DNA of 64,000 bases from an uncultured Bacillaceae bacterium (GTDB lineage Bacteria; Bacillota; Bacilli; Bacillales; Bacillaceae_L): NCBI GenBank assembly GCA_947497585.1, contig CANMHG010000002.1, positions 62,001 to 126,000 of the forward strand, read 5' to 3'. A model generated the notes under the pieces. The model was given only the letters and a program-made list of their open reading frames with translations. It did no database searches and was not told the origin of the DNA. A program made the position numbers and the translations under genes. Below, piece by piece: positions 1 to 10,060 of the stretch (its first letter is position 1; each line of letters opens with the position of its first letter).

Positions 1-488
1 TCAACCTGCATAACTGCTTGGTGTAATTGTGGGTCAAACTGTTGTCCAACAGACTCAATTATTTCCACACCCTCATTTTTTAAAGCTTCTATCAAACCAC
101 GGTAAACCATATCCATACCTTGAAGAAGGGTTTTCGTTTTTTCATCTTCAGCATCTATCTTCATAGCTCTTTCGAAGTTGTCGATGGATGATAACATATC
201 AGAAATTAGGCTTTGTGCACGGTACTTCTGAGCTGCCTCTTGATCTAATCGAACACGGCGCTTGTAATTCTCAAAATCAGCCTGAACTCGATATAATTTA
301 TTTTCAGATTCTTGAACTTGTTGTTCAAGGTCAGCGATTTTTTCATTGGCTTTCGTAAGCTCATCATTTTCTAAATTATCTACAACATTTTCACTTGTAG
401 CTTCAGTTGACTCCATAGTAGTCTCCTCATTTGTATTCATTTCTTCTTGGTTTGTTACTTCTTCTTTAATTGTATTTTCGTTAGCCAA
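1..488 (-). CDS. grpE: GrpE, DnaK nucleotide exchange factor (3' end outside window)
   Basis: GrpE releases ADP from the DnaK chaperone. The visible part is the acidic, low-complexity N-terminus followed by the long dimerisation coiled coil (Leu-Glu-Gln-Gln-Val-Gln region) and the start of the C-terminal part; the last residues lie beyond position 1. I place the start at a TTG at 488 because GGAGG lies at 497-501 with normal spacing; the first ATG at 440 has no good site. It follows hrcA in the same direction, as in the Bacillus hrcA-grpE-dnaK-dnaJ operon, so it should share the CIRCE-controlled promoter. Confidence 0.95.
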   Translation of the reverse strand, partial: MANENTIKEEVTNQEEMNTNEETTMESTEATSENVVDNLENDELTKANEKIADLEQQVQESENKLYRVQADFENYKRRVRLDQEAAQKYRAQSLISDMLSSIDNFERAMKIDAEDEKTKTLLQGMDMVYRGLIEALKNEGVEIIESVGQQFDPQLHQAVMQV

Positions 489-597
489 TTCTTTCACCTC
501 CCTTAAATGTCTTAATAGGTATTATAGTGATGTCCAAATTAGTAGATTATGTAGTTGTGAGGGAGAGTCTCCTACTCCCTTACAAATATAGCCACTG

Positions 598-1629
598 TTA
601 TTCATTTTGATACAGTTTTGTTAAGACATTTGACAGATCTGTACTCAATAGACTTAGCAAGCTTACAACACGTGAATACTCCATACGTGTTGGGCCAAGA
701 ATGGCAATTGAACCTAATTGTTCAGTTCCAACAGTGTAGGTTGCAGTAATTAAACTACAATTCTCCATTGCACTAACTCTATTCTCTCTGCCAATTTTTA
801 TACTAATGCCTGTTTGATTAGTTCGTAAAAGCTCATAAAACTCTTTTTCCTGTTCAATCATCGTTAATAAAGATCGTATCTTTTTAATGTCATTGAATTC
901 AGGCTGACTTAACATATTTGTTTTGCCACCAAAATAGACTCTCTCAGATGATTGTAGATTAAATGTACCTGTTAACACATTCAATAAGCTGTCATAGTTA
1001 TTAATGTGAGATTTGAGTATTGTGGCTACCTCTTTGTAAATTTTATCGTTTAATTCAATAAGAGGAACACCAGTTAGACGCTCATTTAGGATGTTAACCA
1101 TTTTTTCAATTTCACTAGGATTGATTGAACCTGGGAATGTGATGGTACGATTTTCTACATGACCTGTGTCTGTAACGATGATTGCCACTGCGGTATCCCG
1201 ATTAATAGGAATGATTTGCAGTTTTTTCACGCGATTCTCATTCACTTCTGGGCCAAGAACAATTGAAGTATAACTCGTTAAGTCTGATAAAATCTGAGCA
1301 GACTTCTGTACCACTTTTTCCAACTCATAAATTCGTTCAGCAAAAATCGATTTTATTTCTTCTTTATCTTGTTTAGATACACTTTGCGGTGACAGTAGAT
1401 GATCTACATAATATCGGTAACCCTTCTCTGAAGGTACCCTTCCAGATGAACTATGGGTTTTCTCGATAAATCCTAAGTCTTCTAGGTCTGCCATTTCATT
1501 ACGAATTGTCGCAGAGCTAAAAGAGATGCCGTCTTTTTTCGACAATGATCTTGAACCTACTGGTTGGGCAGATTGTATAAAATCATCTATTATCACCTGA
1601 AGGATTAATAGCTGACGATCTGTTAACAA
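598..1629 (-). CDS. hrcA: Heat-inducible transcription repressor HrcA
   Basis: HrcA represses the groE and dnaK operons by binding CIRCE operators; its folding depends on GroEL, which links repression to chaperone supply. At 343 residues it has the family length, with an N-terminal winged-helix region ([17 protein letters not shown], then [16 protein letters not shown]) and a GAF-like central domain. The start is a TTG at 1629, the usual type of start for this gene, preceded by AGAGGTG. A perfect CIRCE lies just upstream, so the gene represses itself and grpE downstream. Confidence 0.97.
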   Translation of the reverse strand: MLTDRQLLILQVIIDDFIQSAQPVGSRSLSKKDGISFSSATIRNEMADLEDLGFIEKTHSSSGRVPSEKGYRYYVDHLLSPQSVSKQDKEEIKSIFAERIYELEKVVQKSAQILSDLTSYTSIVLGPEVNENRVKKLQIIPINRDTAVAIIVTDTGHVENRTITFPGSINPSEIEKMVNILNERLTGVPLIELNDKIYKEVATILKSHINNYDSLLNVLTGTFNLQSSERVYFGGKTNMLSQPEFNDIKKIRSLLTMIEQEKEFYELLRTNQTGISIKIGRENRVSAMENCSLITATYTVGTEQLGSIAILGPTRMEYSRVVSLLSLLSTDLSNVLTKLYQNE

Positions 1630-1644
1630 GGAACATCACCTCTG

Positions 1645-1671
1645 TTAGCACTCAATACGTGTGAGTGCTAA
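1645..1671 (-). promoter_or_regulatory. CIRCE operator (HrcA binding site)
   Basis: Perfect inverted repeat TTAGCACTC (1645-1653), nine-base spacer, GAGTGCTAA (1663-1671). It matches the CIRCE consensus fully and lies between the hrcA promoter and its ribosome binding site. Confidence 0.97.
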
Positions 1672-1681
1672 TTCTAATAAT

Positions 1682-1710
1682 AAGTTACCAAATACATACC
1701 TCGATGTCAA
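1682..1710 (-). promoter_or_regulatory. Sigma-A promoter of hrcA-grpE operon
   Basis: On the minus strand TTGACA (1705-1710), 17-base spacer, TAACTT (1682-1687). The -35 box is perfect and the -10 weak. It starts a few bases after the hemW stop and lies directly in front of CIRCE. Confidence 0.7.
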
Positions 1711-1713
1711 CGA

Positions 1714-2856
1714 TTAGATTACACCGATAAAAGCTTGAAATACTTCATTTCCGAGTAGCTTTCCAGTTCTCGTTAAACGTATCATTTCTTCTGTTTCTTC
1801 TAGCAATCCTTTTTCTTTTTGTTCGGATATTTGACGTCCGAAAACATTATGGATACATTTACCAAATCTATTTTCAAACTTACTTTTTGATATACCCGCT
1901 GTTTTTCTTAACCCAAGAAACAGCTCTTCTTCCATCTTTTCACTTATGCTAACTTTATGGGATTCAACATATGGAAAACCTGATTCCTCAACAAGAGACA
2001 TGTATTTTTTTAATGGCCCAGCATTTGCGACTCTTTGTCCATCGATATAACTATGTGCTCCAGCACCTATCCCATAATACTCGTCATTATTCCAGTAGGT
2101 AAGATTATGCTGACTCTCGAACCCTTTTTTTGAAAAGTTGCTTATTTCATATTGAGAGAACCCACGTTTTTCCATTTCATCCATCAGTAATTCATACATT
2201 TCAGCCTCATTTTCTTGGCTAGGTAGTATTAAACGTCCTTTTTGCATCAGATTATAAAACACCGTTTTGGGTTCTATAATCAAGGAATAGGCAGAGAAAT
2301 GATTCACCTCTAACCCAAAGGCTATTTCGAGTGTCTGATAGAAACTTTCAATTGTTTGCCCAGGCAACGCATAAATTAAATCCAGACTAATGTTTTTAAA
2401 CCCAACCTCCTTGGCCAGGTCAATTGAACGGAACACATCTTTTTGCCGATGGGTTCTCCCAATCTTCTTCAATAGTTCGTCATCAAAGGTTTGGACTCCA
2501 AAACTAAGTCGATTAACACCAAAATCCTTAAGTAACTGAAGCTTTTCCTTCGAAAAATCTCCTGGGTTTGCTTCAAATGTATATTCAATTGCATCATTTA
2601 CAGGTTTTAGATGCTTATTAATGCTTTTTAAAAAAAGTTCCATTTGATTCATATCTAGAACAGTGGGTGTTCCGCCACCTACAAAGATTGTACTTAATCC
2701 GGTTGTGGGATGAGTTTCTAGAGTATTTTTCATTTCTAGTGCCATTGATTGAAGGTACTCTTCTACAGGTTGTCCCTTTAGAAACACCTTATTAAAATCA
2801 CAATAATGACAAATTTGTTCGCAAAACGGAATGTGTAAATAGGCTGCTTGTGCCAC
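1714..2856 (-). CDS. hemW: HemW-type radical SAM protein (heme chaperone)
   Basis: Radical SAM protein of 380 residues, once annotated as oxygen-independent coproporphyrinogen oxidase HemN. The iron-sulfur motif is C12-x3-C16-x2-C19 followed by Asp-Phe instead of the fourth cysteine arrangement of true HemN, which points to HemW, a heme-binding protein that delivers heme. Downstream are FVGGGTPT and the HemN C-terminal region. The start is GTG at 2856 with a weak Shine-Dalgarno. It lies downstream of lepA, as in B. subtilis, separated by a hairpin. Confidence 0.93.
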   Translation of the reverse strand: MAQAAYLHIPFCEQICHYCDFNKVFLKGQPVEEYLQSMALEMKNTLETHPTTGLSTIFVGGGTPTVLDMNQMELFLKSINKHLKPVNDAIEYTFEANPGDFSKEKLQLLKDFGVNRLSFGVQTFDDELLKKIGRTHRQKDVFRSIDLAKEVGFKNISLDLIYALPGQTIESFYQTLEIAFGLEVNHFSAYSLIIEPKTVFYNLMQKGRLILPSQENEAEMYELLMDEMEKRGFSQYEISNFSKKGFESQHNLTYWNNDEYYGIGAGAHSYIDGQRVANAGPLKKYMSLVEESGFPYVESHKVSISEKMEEELFLGLRKTAGISKSKFENRFGKCIHNVFGRQISEQKEKGLLEETEEMIRLTRTGKLLGNEVFQAFIGVI

Positions 2857-2893
2857 AATATCAACTACTTTCTACTACCGTTTTTAACACAAA

Positions 2894-2914
2894 TACCGCA
2901 GAAAATCTGCGGTA
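2894..2914 (-). terminator. Hairpin between lepA and hemW
   Basis: Nine-base-pair stem TACCGCAGA/TCTGCGGTA with a three-base loop. The following T-run is poor in the minus direction, so it probably weakens rather than stops transcription into hemW. Confidence 0.55.
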
Positions 2915-2928
2915 CTGGTTAAAAAATT

Positions 2929-4755
2929 TTATTTTGAATCGTCCATTTTTAGTACCGCCATAAATGCTTCTTGAGGTACTTCTACTGAACCTACTTGTTT
3001 CATACGTTTTTTACCTTCTTTTTGCTTGTCAAGAAGTTTACGCTTACGAGAGATGTCTCCACCATAACATTTAGCTAATACATTTTTACGCATCGCTTTA
3101 ATTGTCGAACGTGCAATAATCTTTTGTCCAACAGCTGCTTGGATAGGCACCTCAAATTGCTGACGCGGTATTAAATCTTTCAGTTTTTCTACTATGATTT
3201 TACCACGGTCATATGCCGAATCACGGTGAACAATGAAAGACAGAGCATCCACTTTTTCAGCATTCAATAAAATATCCATTTTGACAAGTTTTGACTCCTT
3301 ATACCCAATTAATTCATAGTCAAAGGAAGCGTATCCCTTCGTACTTGATTTTAGTTGGTCAAAGAAATCGTACACTATTTCAGCTAATGGTATTTCGTAC
3401 ACAATACTTACTCGGTTTTCATCAAGATATTGCATATCAATGAAGTTACCACGTTTACCTTGACATAATTCCATAACAGCACCAACATAATCATTTGGTA
3501 CCATCATTGTCGCTTTTACATATGGCTCTTCAACACGATCAATCTTTTGCGGATCAGGCATATTATTCGGGTTATCCACTCTTTGATCTGTTCCATCTGT
3601 TAAATATACATTGTATATAACACTTGGAGCAGTTGTAATTAAGTCAATCTTGAATTCACGCTCAATTCGCTCTTGAATAATCTCCATGTGAAGTAGACCA
3701 AGGAAGCCACATCGGAAACCAAACCCTAACGCCTGCGAAGTTTCAGGTTCAAATTGAAGGGCAGCATCATTTAATTCTAGTTTTTCAAGAGCTTCTCTTA
3801 AATCGTTATACTTAGCTGTGTCAATTGGATAGAGTCCACAGAATACCATTGGGTTTAACTTTCGGTAACCTGGTAGTGGTTCAGTTGCCCCATTTTTTGC
3901 ATTAGTTATCGTATCACCAACACGTGTGTCTCCAACATTCTTAATGGATGCAGTGAGGAACCCTACGTCTCCAACAGTCAGTTCTTTCAGCATTGTTGCT
4001 TTCGGAGTAAACACACCAACTTCTGACACCTCAAACTCTTTTCCTGTTGCCATCATCTTAATTTTATCGCCGACTTTTACAGTTCCTTCAACGACACGGA
4101 TATAGGCAACAACTCCACGATATGCATCATACAGTGAATCAAAGATAAGTGCTTTTAATGGGCCAGCAGGATCTCCTTGTGGTGCAGGAACCTTTTGTAC
4201 AACCTGTTCAAGGATCTCTTCAATTCCGATCCCTGCTTTTGCAGAAGCTAAAACAGCTTCTGATGCATCTAACCCAATAACATCCTCAATTTCTTGTCTT
4301 ACACGTTCAGGATCAGCACTTGGAAGATCAATTTTATTTATGATTGGTAAGATTTCCAAGTCATTATCCAAGGCTAAATACACGTTTGCTAGTGTTTGTG
4401 CTTCAATCCCTTGTGCAGCATCAACAACCAGGACCGCTCCTTCGCAGGCTGCAAGACTTCGTGAAACCTCATATGTGAAGTCTACGTGGCCTGGGGTATC
4501 AATTAAGTGGAAGATGTATTCTTCACCGTCTTTGGCTTTATACTTAAGCTGAACGGCATTAAGCTTAATCGTAATTCCTCTCTCACGTTCAAGGTCCATA
4601 GAATCTAACAACTGATCTTTCATCTCACGTTGTGTTAGTGCAGATGTTTTTTCTAAAATCCGGTCTGCCAGCGTCGATTTACCATGATCTATGTGGGCAA
4701 TAATTGAAAAGTTTCTAATTTTAGTTTGTCTCTTCAGTCTTTCTTCTCTGTTCAT
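2929..4755 (-). CDS. lepA: Elongation factor 4 (LepA), ribosome-associated GTPase
   Basis: Translational GTPase related to EF-G that acts on ribosomes, reported to promote back-translocation or initiation. The G motifs are visible near the N-terminus: [17 protein letters not shown] and NKIDLP; the LepA-specific C-terminal domain ends the protein ([23 protein letters not shown] region). I choose the ATG at 4755 (608 aa) because TAGGAG lies eight bases upstream; a GTG at 4764 overlaps that site. It has its own promoter and reads towards hemW. Confidence 0.97.
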   Translation of the reverse strand: MNREERLKRQTKIRNFSIIAHIDHGKSTLADRILEKTSALTQREMKDQLLDSMDLERERGITIKLNAVQLKYKAKDGEEYIFHLIDTPGHVDFTYEVSRSLAACEGAVLVVDAAQGIEAQTLANVYLALDNDLEILPIINKIDLPSADPERVRQEIEDVIGLDASEAVLASAKAGIGIEEILEQVVQKVPAPQGDPAGPLKALIFDSLYDAYRGVVAYIRVVEGTVKVGDKIKMMATGKEFEVSEVGVFTPKATMLKELTVGDVGFLTASIKNVGDTRVGDTITNAKNGATEPLPGYRKLNPMVFCGLYPIDTAKYNDLREALEKLELNDAALQFEPETSQALGFGFRCGFLGLLHMEIIQERIEREFKIDLITTAPSVIYNVYLTDGTDQRVDNPNNMPDPQKIDRVEEPYVKATMMVPNDYVGAVMELCQGKRGNFIDMQYLDENRVSIVYEIPLAEIVYDFFDQLKSSTKGYASFDYELIGYKESKLVKMDILLNAEKVDALSFIVHRDSAYDRGKIIVEKLKDLIPRQQFEVPIQAAVGQKIIARSTIKAMRKNVLAKCYGGDISRKRKLLDKQKEGKKRMKQVGSVEVPQEAFMAVLKMDDSK

Positions 4756-4820
4756 CCTATTCACTCCTACTATTCTAAGGCGAGCTATCTTAGAAAAAAA
4801 CCTAAAATATCATGACATAA

Positions 4821-4849
4821 ATTATATCAATAGAAATCCTATTATTCAA
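4821..4849 (-). promoter_or_regulatory. Sigma-A promoter of lepA
   Basis: TTGAAT (4844-4849), 17-base spacer, perfect TATAAT (4821-4826) on the minus strand, between the yqxA terminator and lepA. Confidence 0.8.
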
Positions 4850-4852
4850 TTA

Positions 4853-4893
4853 CAAGAAAAAAAAGAGAACCTCATTCATTCACTAGGCTCTCT
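4853..4893 (-). terminator. Terminator after spoIIP-yqxA
   Basis: Stem of nine pairs (4864-4872 with 4885-4893, one G-T) followed on the minus strand by eight T. It separates the sporulation genes from lepA. Confidence 0.9.
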
Positions 4894-4899
4894 AATCTA

Positions 4900-5256
4900 T
4901 TATATTTTATCTAGAACTCCACTTATAACGCTAGACAGAATAAGGAAAATTTTCTCGAAAACTAATCCTACACCTTCTGCTAACTTCTTTCCCAGGGTGG
5001 AAAAGAAGTTAAAGGCTCCTGATTGTTCTAATTTCCTCTGTTTTTCATCAATATCATGACTTGTTACCTTTCTACCCAACACTGAGGCTTCTACCGCCCC
5101 TGTCTCATCATCAGAAAAGTGAAATGCTCCCTGAAGAGAAGGGTCATTATGCCCCCTCATTTTCTTCATGCCATCATTAGCTTGTTGCATTCCTAATAAA
5201 ACTCCGAATAAAAGAATTGTTGTAATAAAAAAACACTTCATCATGAATTTAATCAT
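4900..5256 (-). CDS. yqxA: YqxA family protein (DUF3679)
   Basis: Small protein of 118 residues with an N-terminal hydrophobic segment (residues about 6-22) that should act as signal anchor or uncleaved signal, and an amphipathic hydrophobic C-terminus. I recognise it as YqxA from sequence and from its fixed place after spoIIP. Its function is unknown; the shared operon with spoIIP suggests a sporulation role (inference). Confidence 0.85.
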   Translation of the reverse strand: MIKFMMKCFFITTILLFGVLLGMQQANDGMKKMRGHNDPSLQGAFHFSDDETGAVEASVLGRKVTSHDIDEKQRKLEQSGAFNFFSTLGKKLAEGVGLVFEKIFLILSSVISGVLDKI

Positions 5257-5285
5257 TGTGATTACCCCTCAGGTTAGGTTTATTA

Positions 5286-6497
5286 CTATTGTTTATTCTT
5301 TGCTTCATCTGTTGAAGCATTGACTTTTTCAGCCTGCCAATAGTGTTCTGCCAGTACCTCTGCAAATGCTTTTGCCGTCCTTCTAAGTTCATCAAAGTTA
5401 TTATCAACTCCACCGAACTCTACTAACATTGCATTTGCTGATAGTTCTTGATTGTAACGTCCGTTAAAGCCACTTCCACCTTGTTTTAAGATTCCTCTAC
5501 TTAACCCTGGATACTTGCTTTTTAATTTATTATGCAGTTCTGTTGCTAGTTTTAGGTTTTTCTCAAAATTAGCATTATCATCACCAATTACAAATGCAAT
5601 TTTTGCATAATTGTTGCCATTGATCGTAACAGTAGTATCATCTCTACGTTGGGCATCACGATGAATATCAATAAAGTAGTTTAAGTCTTTATTGCCTGCC
5701 ATTGCACTTTTAACAATTTCACCTGATGCTTTATAGGATTGGCTCCATTTAAAGCCATTTTCTTTTAAATATATAGGCATATTCGTTGTGTTTACCTCTG
5801 AACCAATTCCTAATGTTGATAACTCTTTACCTAGCATTTCTCCAACTTTTGTAACATTTACCTTAGAGTGTGTTGCATTATTGGCATTATTTGTATCAAC
5901 ACCTTTTAAGTGTGGGAAAAAGGATTCATAAGAGTGAGTATGATAGATAAACGCTACCTTTTTATCCCCTGTCGTTAATGTAGGTGGAGGAACCGGCTTG
6001 TCTTCAGCAGGTTTGTCCAATTGTCCTAAGTTTTGTGTAGCTGCCTCGCGTTCAGCTAGTAACACCTCTAGTGGAGGAGCTGACTCAATCGGCATGTTTG
6101 TATAATTTGTTCCCTCACCAGCAACAAGAATTTCACCGTCGAAGAAGGAGAATCCAGGAAGCTCTCTTCCTAGGAGACTTCTTGGGTCATTTGTGTCAAT
6201 GCTTGTTGTTGCCTGGAATAGGACGGAGGAATAGTTAGGCTGGACACTATTCTCTGGTAGCCCTTGTGTAAAATAGCGATTCTCGTACCCTAATAAATGT
6301 ATTAATGATTCGCCAGATATATGTGTTGCAATTCCATTAATAGAAGAGGACGCTATGCGGTATTGTGGTTTTAATGATGTTAATATTCCTGAAAGTAAGA
6401 ACATCATCATTAATCCTATAATTAGTAATACGATTGCTTTTTTTATGCTTGTCCCATGTACTGTTACCATTAACCCTTGAGTTCTAGAACCTCTCAT
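5286..6497 (-). CDS. spoIIP: Stage II sporulation protein P (SpoIIP), peptidoglycan hydrolase
   Basis: SpoIIP is a cell-wall amidase and endopeptidase that, with SpoIID and SpoIIM, thins septal peptidoglycan and drives engulfment of the forespore. It has 403 residues: an N-terminal membrane anchor (about 19-41), a proline-rich linker, and the C-terminal SpoIIP domain with YHTHSYESFFP and the later DIHRDA, zinc-ligand-type motifs. GGAGGG precedes the ATG. It follows gpr, with a GC-rich repeat element between them, and in B. subtilis has its own sigma-E promoter; I could not assign one here with confidence. Confidence 0.96.
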   Translation of the reverse strand: MRGSRTQGLMVTVHGTSIKKAIVLLIIGLMMMFLLSGILTSLKPQYRIASSSINGIATHISGESLIHLLGYENRYFTQGLPENSVQPNYSSVLFQATTSIDTNDPRSLLGRELPGFSFFDGEILVAGEGTNYTNMPIESAPPLEVLLAEREAATQNLGQLDKPAEDKPVPPPTLTTGDKKVAFIYHTHSYESFFPHLKGVDTNNANNATHSKVNVTKVGEMLGKELSTLGIGSEVNTTNMPIYLKENGFKWSQSYKASGEIVKSAMAGNKDLNYFIDIHRDAQRRDDTTVTINGNNYAKIAFVIGDDNANFEKNLKLATELHNKLKSKYPGLSRGILKQGGSGFNGRYNQELSANAMLVEFGGVDNNFDELRRTAKAFAEVLAEHYWQAEKVNASTDEAKNKQ

Positions 6498-6594
6498 AAG
6501 TATCTTCCCTCCATAGCTTGTCTACTAGAAGGGTATGATAGAGTTTGGATTACTAGAACAACATTTTAAAAACTAGACTCCATTAAACTATGTT

Positions 6595-6756
6595 GTTGAT
6601 TTTCGTTACAGGACACTCGCTTTCCGCGGGGAACCATGAAAAAGCGGATTCCCATAGGGGCGGGCGGTGAGCCTCCTCGGAGCGCAGCTCCTGTGGGGTC
6701 TCACGGGATATCCCGCTACTCCCGCAGGAGTCTCGTGTCCTTCCACTACAATCAAC
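6595..6756. repeat. GC-rich inverted-repeat element, copy 1
   Basis: Copy 1 of a six-member family in this window (others near 21.4, 25.9, 30.4, 39.0 and 55.4 kb). Outer ends are GTTGAT (6595-6600) and ATCAAC (6751-6756); GGACAC (6611-6616) pairs with GTGTCC (6735-6740); an inner GGTGAG/CTCAC helix encloses a tip hairpin GGAGC-GCA-GCTCC. It fills the gpr-spoIIP gap. Small ORFs across it are products of the repeat, not genes. Confidence 0.9.
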
Positions 6757-6786
6757 ACTGCTACTTACTACTTGCATGGTTCAAGA

Positions 6787-7917
6787 CTAATGGGTATAAG
6801 CCCCGTAGTTGTCATCGTTTACTTGGTTGTGTAGGGCTTCGTTTAAGCCACCGGCTATTACATTGGCCATATCTTCTATGAATACATCTACTTCTTTAGG
6901 GGTTACCATGAGGTTATGACCTAATGGTGATAGAACTTCATGGATGAGTCTTCTTTTTTCATCATCTTCTAAACCACCAATGATACCCATAAAGGTTTTT
7001 CGATCCTCTTCAGCCGGGAGATCTTCATCTGTTAAGGTCCTTTTTTCACCAAAAGACAGTCCTGCAGGAGTTAACGCCCTTGAAGGTCTCCCGCCTTCTC
7101 TCATTTCTCTACCAAAGTGCTTTAATATAAAATCAATCGTGTCGCTAGTAATACTAACAGCATCGACTACAGTAGGGATTCCTATTGCAATTACAGGAAT
7201 GCCTAATGTTTCTTGGCTAAGCTCTTTTCTCTTATTACCAACACCAGAACCCGGATGTATACCCGTATCAGAAATCTGAATAGTAGAATTGACACGTTCA
7301 ATCGACCTTGAAGCAAGCGCATCAATAGCAATAACAAAATCAGGCTTGGATTTCTCTATAACCCCGTGAATAATGTCACTTGTTTCAATCCCAGTTAGTC
7401 CCATTACTCCTGGGGCAATTGCACTAACAGACCTAAAACCTTCTTGTACATTTTCTGGTTGAAGACTAAATAAGTGCCTTGTAACTAGTAAATTCTCAAC
7501 TGCAATTGGTCCAAGCGCATCGGGTGTTACATTCCAGTTACCTAATCCTACAACAAGACAACTTGCGTCTTCTTTAATAGATAAGTTTTTCATAAACTGA
7601 CTAAACTCTTTCGCAAAGACCTTTTGAACTTTCTCTTGTAACTCTGTATCTTGTTGACGAATACCCTGTACCTCTAAAGTTAGGTAGTTACCTTTTTTCT
7701 TACCTATTGACTTTGCACCCTCTTCAGTTATTTCTACAGAGGAAATTTTAATGCCATTATCTTCTCGTTCTTTGATAATTACACCCTCAATATCTGTAGA
7801 AACGGTTTGTTTAGATGCTTCTTTTGATTTATTTCTTTCTTCAACCGCCATTTCACGAGCTTCTACTGCCAAATCGGTACGAACCGAATACATACTAAGA
7901 TCTAATGATTCTCCCAC
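6787..7917 (-). CDS. gpr: Germination protease GPR (spore SASP-degrading endopeptidase)
   Basis: GPR is made as a zymogen in the forespore and, after self-cleavage, degrades the small acid-soluble spore proteins during germination. The cleavage region YSVRTDLA is near the N-terminus, and the ending NNYGAYTH-like tail is typical. I choose the GTG at 7917 (376 aa) since AGGAGG lies eight bases upstream and the resulting N-terminus aligns with the B. megaterium protein as I recall it; the ATG at 7923 is only two bases from that site. A forespore-type promoter lies upstream at 8010-8039. Confidence 0.96.
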   Translation of the reverse strand: MGESLDLSMYSVRTDLAVEAREMAVEERNKSKEASKQTVSTDIEGVIIKEREDNGIKISSVEITEEGAKSIGKKKGNYLTLEVQGIRQQDTELQEKVQKVFAKEFSQFMKNLSIKEDASCLVVGLGNWNVTPDALGPIAVENLLVTRHLFSLQPENVQEGFRSVSAIAPGVMGLTGIETSDIIHGVIEKSKPDFVIAIDALASRSIERVNSTIQISDTGIHPGSGVGNKRKELSQETLGIPVIAIGIPTVVDAVSITSDTIDFILKHFGREMREGGRPSRALTPAGLSFGEKRTLTDEDLPAEEDRKTFMGIIGGLEDDEKRRLIHEVLSPLGHNLMVTPKEVDVFIEDMANVIAGGLNEALHNQVNDDNYGAYTH

Positions 7918-8009
7918 TTCCATTACCTCCTAAATAAAAACAAATGATAGTTTGATGGTAAGTTTTGATATAACATGCATATTTTTCCTATTATTATCCA
8001 CTTATTTAT

Positions 8010-8039
8010 TATCATTACCTTTTGCCGTGTCATTCATTC
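8010..8039 (-). promoter_or_regulatory. Forespore (sigma-G/sigma-F) promoter of gpr
   Basis: GAATG (8035-8039), 15-base spacer, GGTAATGATA (8010-8019) on the minus strand. Both boxes fit the sigma-F/sigma-G consensus, which is the known regulation of gpr. Confidence 0.75.
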
Positions 8040-8074
8040 ATGAATAGGTGAAAAGTCAAATCCTAAGAATTGTA

Positions 8075-8103
8075 TTGCAATCTTTACTATGGTTTGATAG
8101 AAT
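8075..8103 (+). promoter_or_regulatory. Sigma-A promoter of rpsT
   Basis: TTGCAA (8075-8080), 17-base spacer, TAGAAT (8098-8103), giving a leader of about 105 bases before rpsT. A second weaker pair starts with TTGACC near 8138. Confidence 0.65.
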
Positions 8104-8215
8104 ATCATTTGTTCAACCAGAATTTCTTTGTGGAATTTTGACCTAAAAAATGAGTATGATTGTAACTGAAAGATCGAGATCATATAACCTCGATACGTCT
8201 AGGAGGTGAAAGTAC

Positions 8216-8482
8216 ATGGCAAACATTAAATCTGCGATTAAACGTGCAAAAACTAGTGAAGAGCGTCGCGCTCACAATGCTACTATCAAATCTGCAATGC
8301 GTACTGCTGTTAAAAACTTCGAAGCAACTGTTACTAACAACGATGCTGAGAACGCTAAATCAGCTTACCTTGATGCAGCTAAAAAACTTGATAAAGCAGC
8401 TCGTAAAGGACTTATTCATAAAAACGTTGCTAGCCGTCAAAAATCTCGTTTAGCAAAAAAATTGAATGAAGTTACTGCTTAA
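8216..8482 (+). CDS. rpsT: 30S ribosomal protein S20
   Basis: S20 binds 16S rRNA early in 30S assembly. It has 88 residues, the normal size, very rich in Lys, Ala and Arg ([17 protein letters not shown] start). AGGAGGTG precedes the ATG at ideal spacing. The gene stands alone between gpr and holA, both read the other way, with its own promoter and terminator. Confidence 0.99.
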   Translation: MANIKSAIKRAKTSEERRAHNATIKSAMRTAVKNFEATVTNNDAENAKSAYLDAAKKLDKAARKGLIHKNVASRQKSRLAKKLNEVTA

Positions 8483-8489
8483 TTACTTT

Positions 8490-8538
8490 AAGGTATTTGT
8501 TTGAGGTCTCTTGAACGGATACCTTTTATTTTTCTGAA
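8490..8538 (+). terminator. Terminator of rpsT
   Basis: Long imperfect stem: AAGGTAT (8490-8496) with ATACCTT (8519-8525), extended by an inner GTTTGAG/CTTGAAC helix, then a T-rich run. Confidence 0.8.
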
Positions 8539-8546
8539 TATAAAAC

Positions 8547-8573
8547 AAAAAAAGCGGCAGTGCCGCTTTTTTT
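8547..8573. terminator. Bidirectional terminator rpsT/holA
   Basis: GCGGC-AGT-GCCGC (8554-8566) flanked by A7 and T7, so it can stop both converging transcripts. Confidence 0.9.
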
Positions 8574-9588
8574 AGTTGCTTAATTTCATGAGGAATAACT
8601 CAACTGCAAGTTTCTTGTCTATCATTCCATTTTTTATTTCGTAATCCATTTCTGCCAAATGATTAACCAAACCCATGAGGTGTTCATTACTAAAAAGGTT
8701 TGATTGTGAGGCAGCTAACTTTACTCTATAAGGATGGACTTTAAGCATACCTGCAATTTGCTGCTGACCATACCCCTGTCGTACTAACTCTTTAACCTGA
8801 TAAATCAACCGAAATTGAGTTGCCAACAAAGAAAGAATTTTAATAGGCTCCTCATTATTTTTTAGTAAATCATAAAAAATACGGAATGCCTCTTCTAATT
8901 TCCTATGTACTGCTTTATCTATCAATTCAAATATATTTTGTTCAAGAGTTCTTGCCACGAGGAGGTTCACTGTTTCTTGCGTAATATGACCTTCTGGGCC
9001 AACATACAAAGAAAGCTTATCAATTTCTTTTGAAATTAGCATTAGATTCGGGCCTGTCAATTGCATGAGTAGTTTTGCAGCATGGTCTTCGAATGTAACT
9101 TGATACATTGCTGCTCGATTACCAATCCAGTTTATTAGACTTTTTTCCTCTAATGCATTGACCTCTAGAATCTCTGCATGTTTCTTTAGCAGCTTTGTTA
9201 TCTTTTTACGCTCATCAAGTTTTTCATAAGGTGCTATGAAAACAATGACTGAATATGGTGCAGGTTGTAGTATATATTGTTCTAATCTGTCTAGAGAATG
9301 TTCAACTTTTTCTCTTCCCTTTTCAGCAGTTAAGAAGTAGGGATTTTTTAACACAATCATTCTTTTTTCTCCCATAAAGGGCAAGGTTTCAGCATCTTCC
9401 AACGCCACTTCAATTGGGGTTTCTTCTAAGTCATAAATAGCAAAGTTGAAATCTTTTTCATGTTCCTCCAATAATTCACTTGTAAGCATTTCTTTCAATT
9501 CGTTTATTAAAAATGTTTCAGTTCCATAAAATAAATACACTGAACTGATCTGTTTATTTTTTATTTTTTTTCTTATTTCTTCAGTCAT
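8572..9588 (-). CDS. holA: DNA polymerase III delta subunit (clamp loader)
   Basis: The delta subunit opens the beta clamp within the clamp-loader complex. It has 338 residues and fits the HolA/YqeN family: N-terminal region with SSVYLFYGTETFLINELKEML (degenerate AAA+ fold) and the C-terminal collar domain (residues about 210-338). GGGAGA precedes the ATG. It stands in the family's usual place between rpsT and yqzM/comEC. Confidence 0.95.
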   Translation of the reverse strand: MTEEIRKKIKNKQISSVYLFYGTETFLINELKEMLTSELLEEHEKDFNFAIYDLEETPIEVALEDAETLPFMGEKRMIVLKNPYFLTAEKGREKVEHSLDRLEQYILQPAPYSVIVFIAPYEKLDERKKITKLLKKHAEILEVNALEEKSLINWIGNRAAMYQVTFEDHAAKLLMQLTGPNLMLISKEIDKLSLYVGPEGHITQETVNLLVARTLEQNIFELIDKAVHRKLEEAFRIFYDLLKNNEEPIKILSLLATQFRLIYQVKELVRQGYGQQQIAGMLKVHPYRVKLAASQSNLFSNEHLMGLVNHLAEMDYEIKNGMIDKKLAVELFLMKLSN

Positions 9589-9629
9589 AATCGCTCTCCC
9601 ATATAACTTCCTAACATATAGATACTCTT

Positions 9630-9658
9630 ATCGTAATGGGAAAAATATGTTTTATCAA
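9630..9658 (-). promoter_or_regulatory. Candidate sigma-A promoter of holA
   Basis: TTGATA (9653-9658), 17-base spacer, TACGAT (9630-9635), about 35 bases before the holA start. Confidence 0.55.
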
Positions 9659-9662
9659 GCAT

Positions 9663-9704
9663 TCTAAAAAATAAGTAAGGGGATTTGCCGTTATGACAAT
9701 CCCC
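9663..9704 (-). terminator. Terminator-like hairpin upstream of holA
   Basis: GGGGATT (9679-9685) pairs with AATCCCC (9698-9704); on the minus strand it is followed by a T-rich run ending in six T. It is the first minus-strand terminator-like site after comEC, so comEC transcripts may run antisense through yqzM and stop here. Confidence 0.5.
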
Positions 9705-9899
9705 CATATCTATGTTGAACGCTAACATCCAAGCCCTAGGATACTTAGAAGTCAACGAGAATATCTTGTTTTTATCTTCTCCTTAAATAAATTGAACTAT
9801 TTGTGTCAAGTGTTGTCAGGTAAGGAAAACTAATAAAGAGGATGTAGATTTTTTTATTTTTTTAACGTATACTATATGGTGAAATAGGAGGGGTACAAA

Positions 9900-10034
9900 G
9901 TGAACCAATTCGAAAAAGAAGTTCAAAGTAAACGTAATGACTTAATTGATTCAGGTATTGGGTTTATTGTTTCTTTTGGATTTTTCGCAACATTATTCAT
10001 TATCGCAACAGCAATTAAGCTTATCGGTTCTTAA
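9900..10034 (+). CDS. yqzM: YqzM family small membrane protein
   Basis: A 44-residue protein starting with GTG at 9900 behind AGGAGG. The first half is polar (NQFEKEVQSKRNDLIDSG) and the second half is one membrane segment (IGFIVSFGFFATLFIIATAI). I recognise it as YqzM, which sits between comEC and holA in Bacillus. Its function is not known. A strong terminator follows at once. Confidence 0.9.
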   Translation: MNQFEKEVQSKRNDLIDSGIGFIVSFGFFATLFIIATAIKLIGS

Positions 10035-10060
10035 GTCGACAGGTACATACTGTCACTACA

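Noticed and set aside
4691..5059. 122-codon plus-strand ORF between lepA and yqxA
   Set aside because: It covers the lepA start, promoter and terminator in antisense and lacks a ribosome site.
6583..6881. ORFs across the repeat elements (also 21229-21519, 25885-26067, 39029-39289)
   Set aside because: They arise because the GC-rich repeat lacks stop codons in some frames; similar peptides appear only because the repeat DNA is similar.
9585..9755. 56-codon minus-strand ORF ending on the holA start codon
   Set aside because: It begins with TTG lacking a ribosome site and runs over the holA promoter and the 9679-9704 hairpin; composition looks random.
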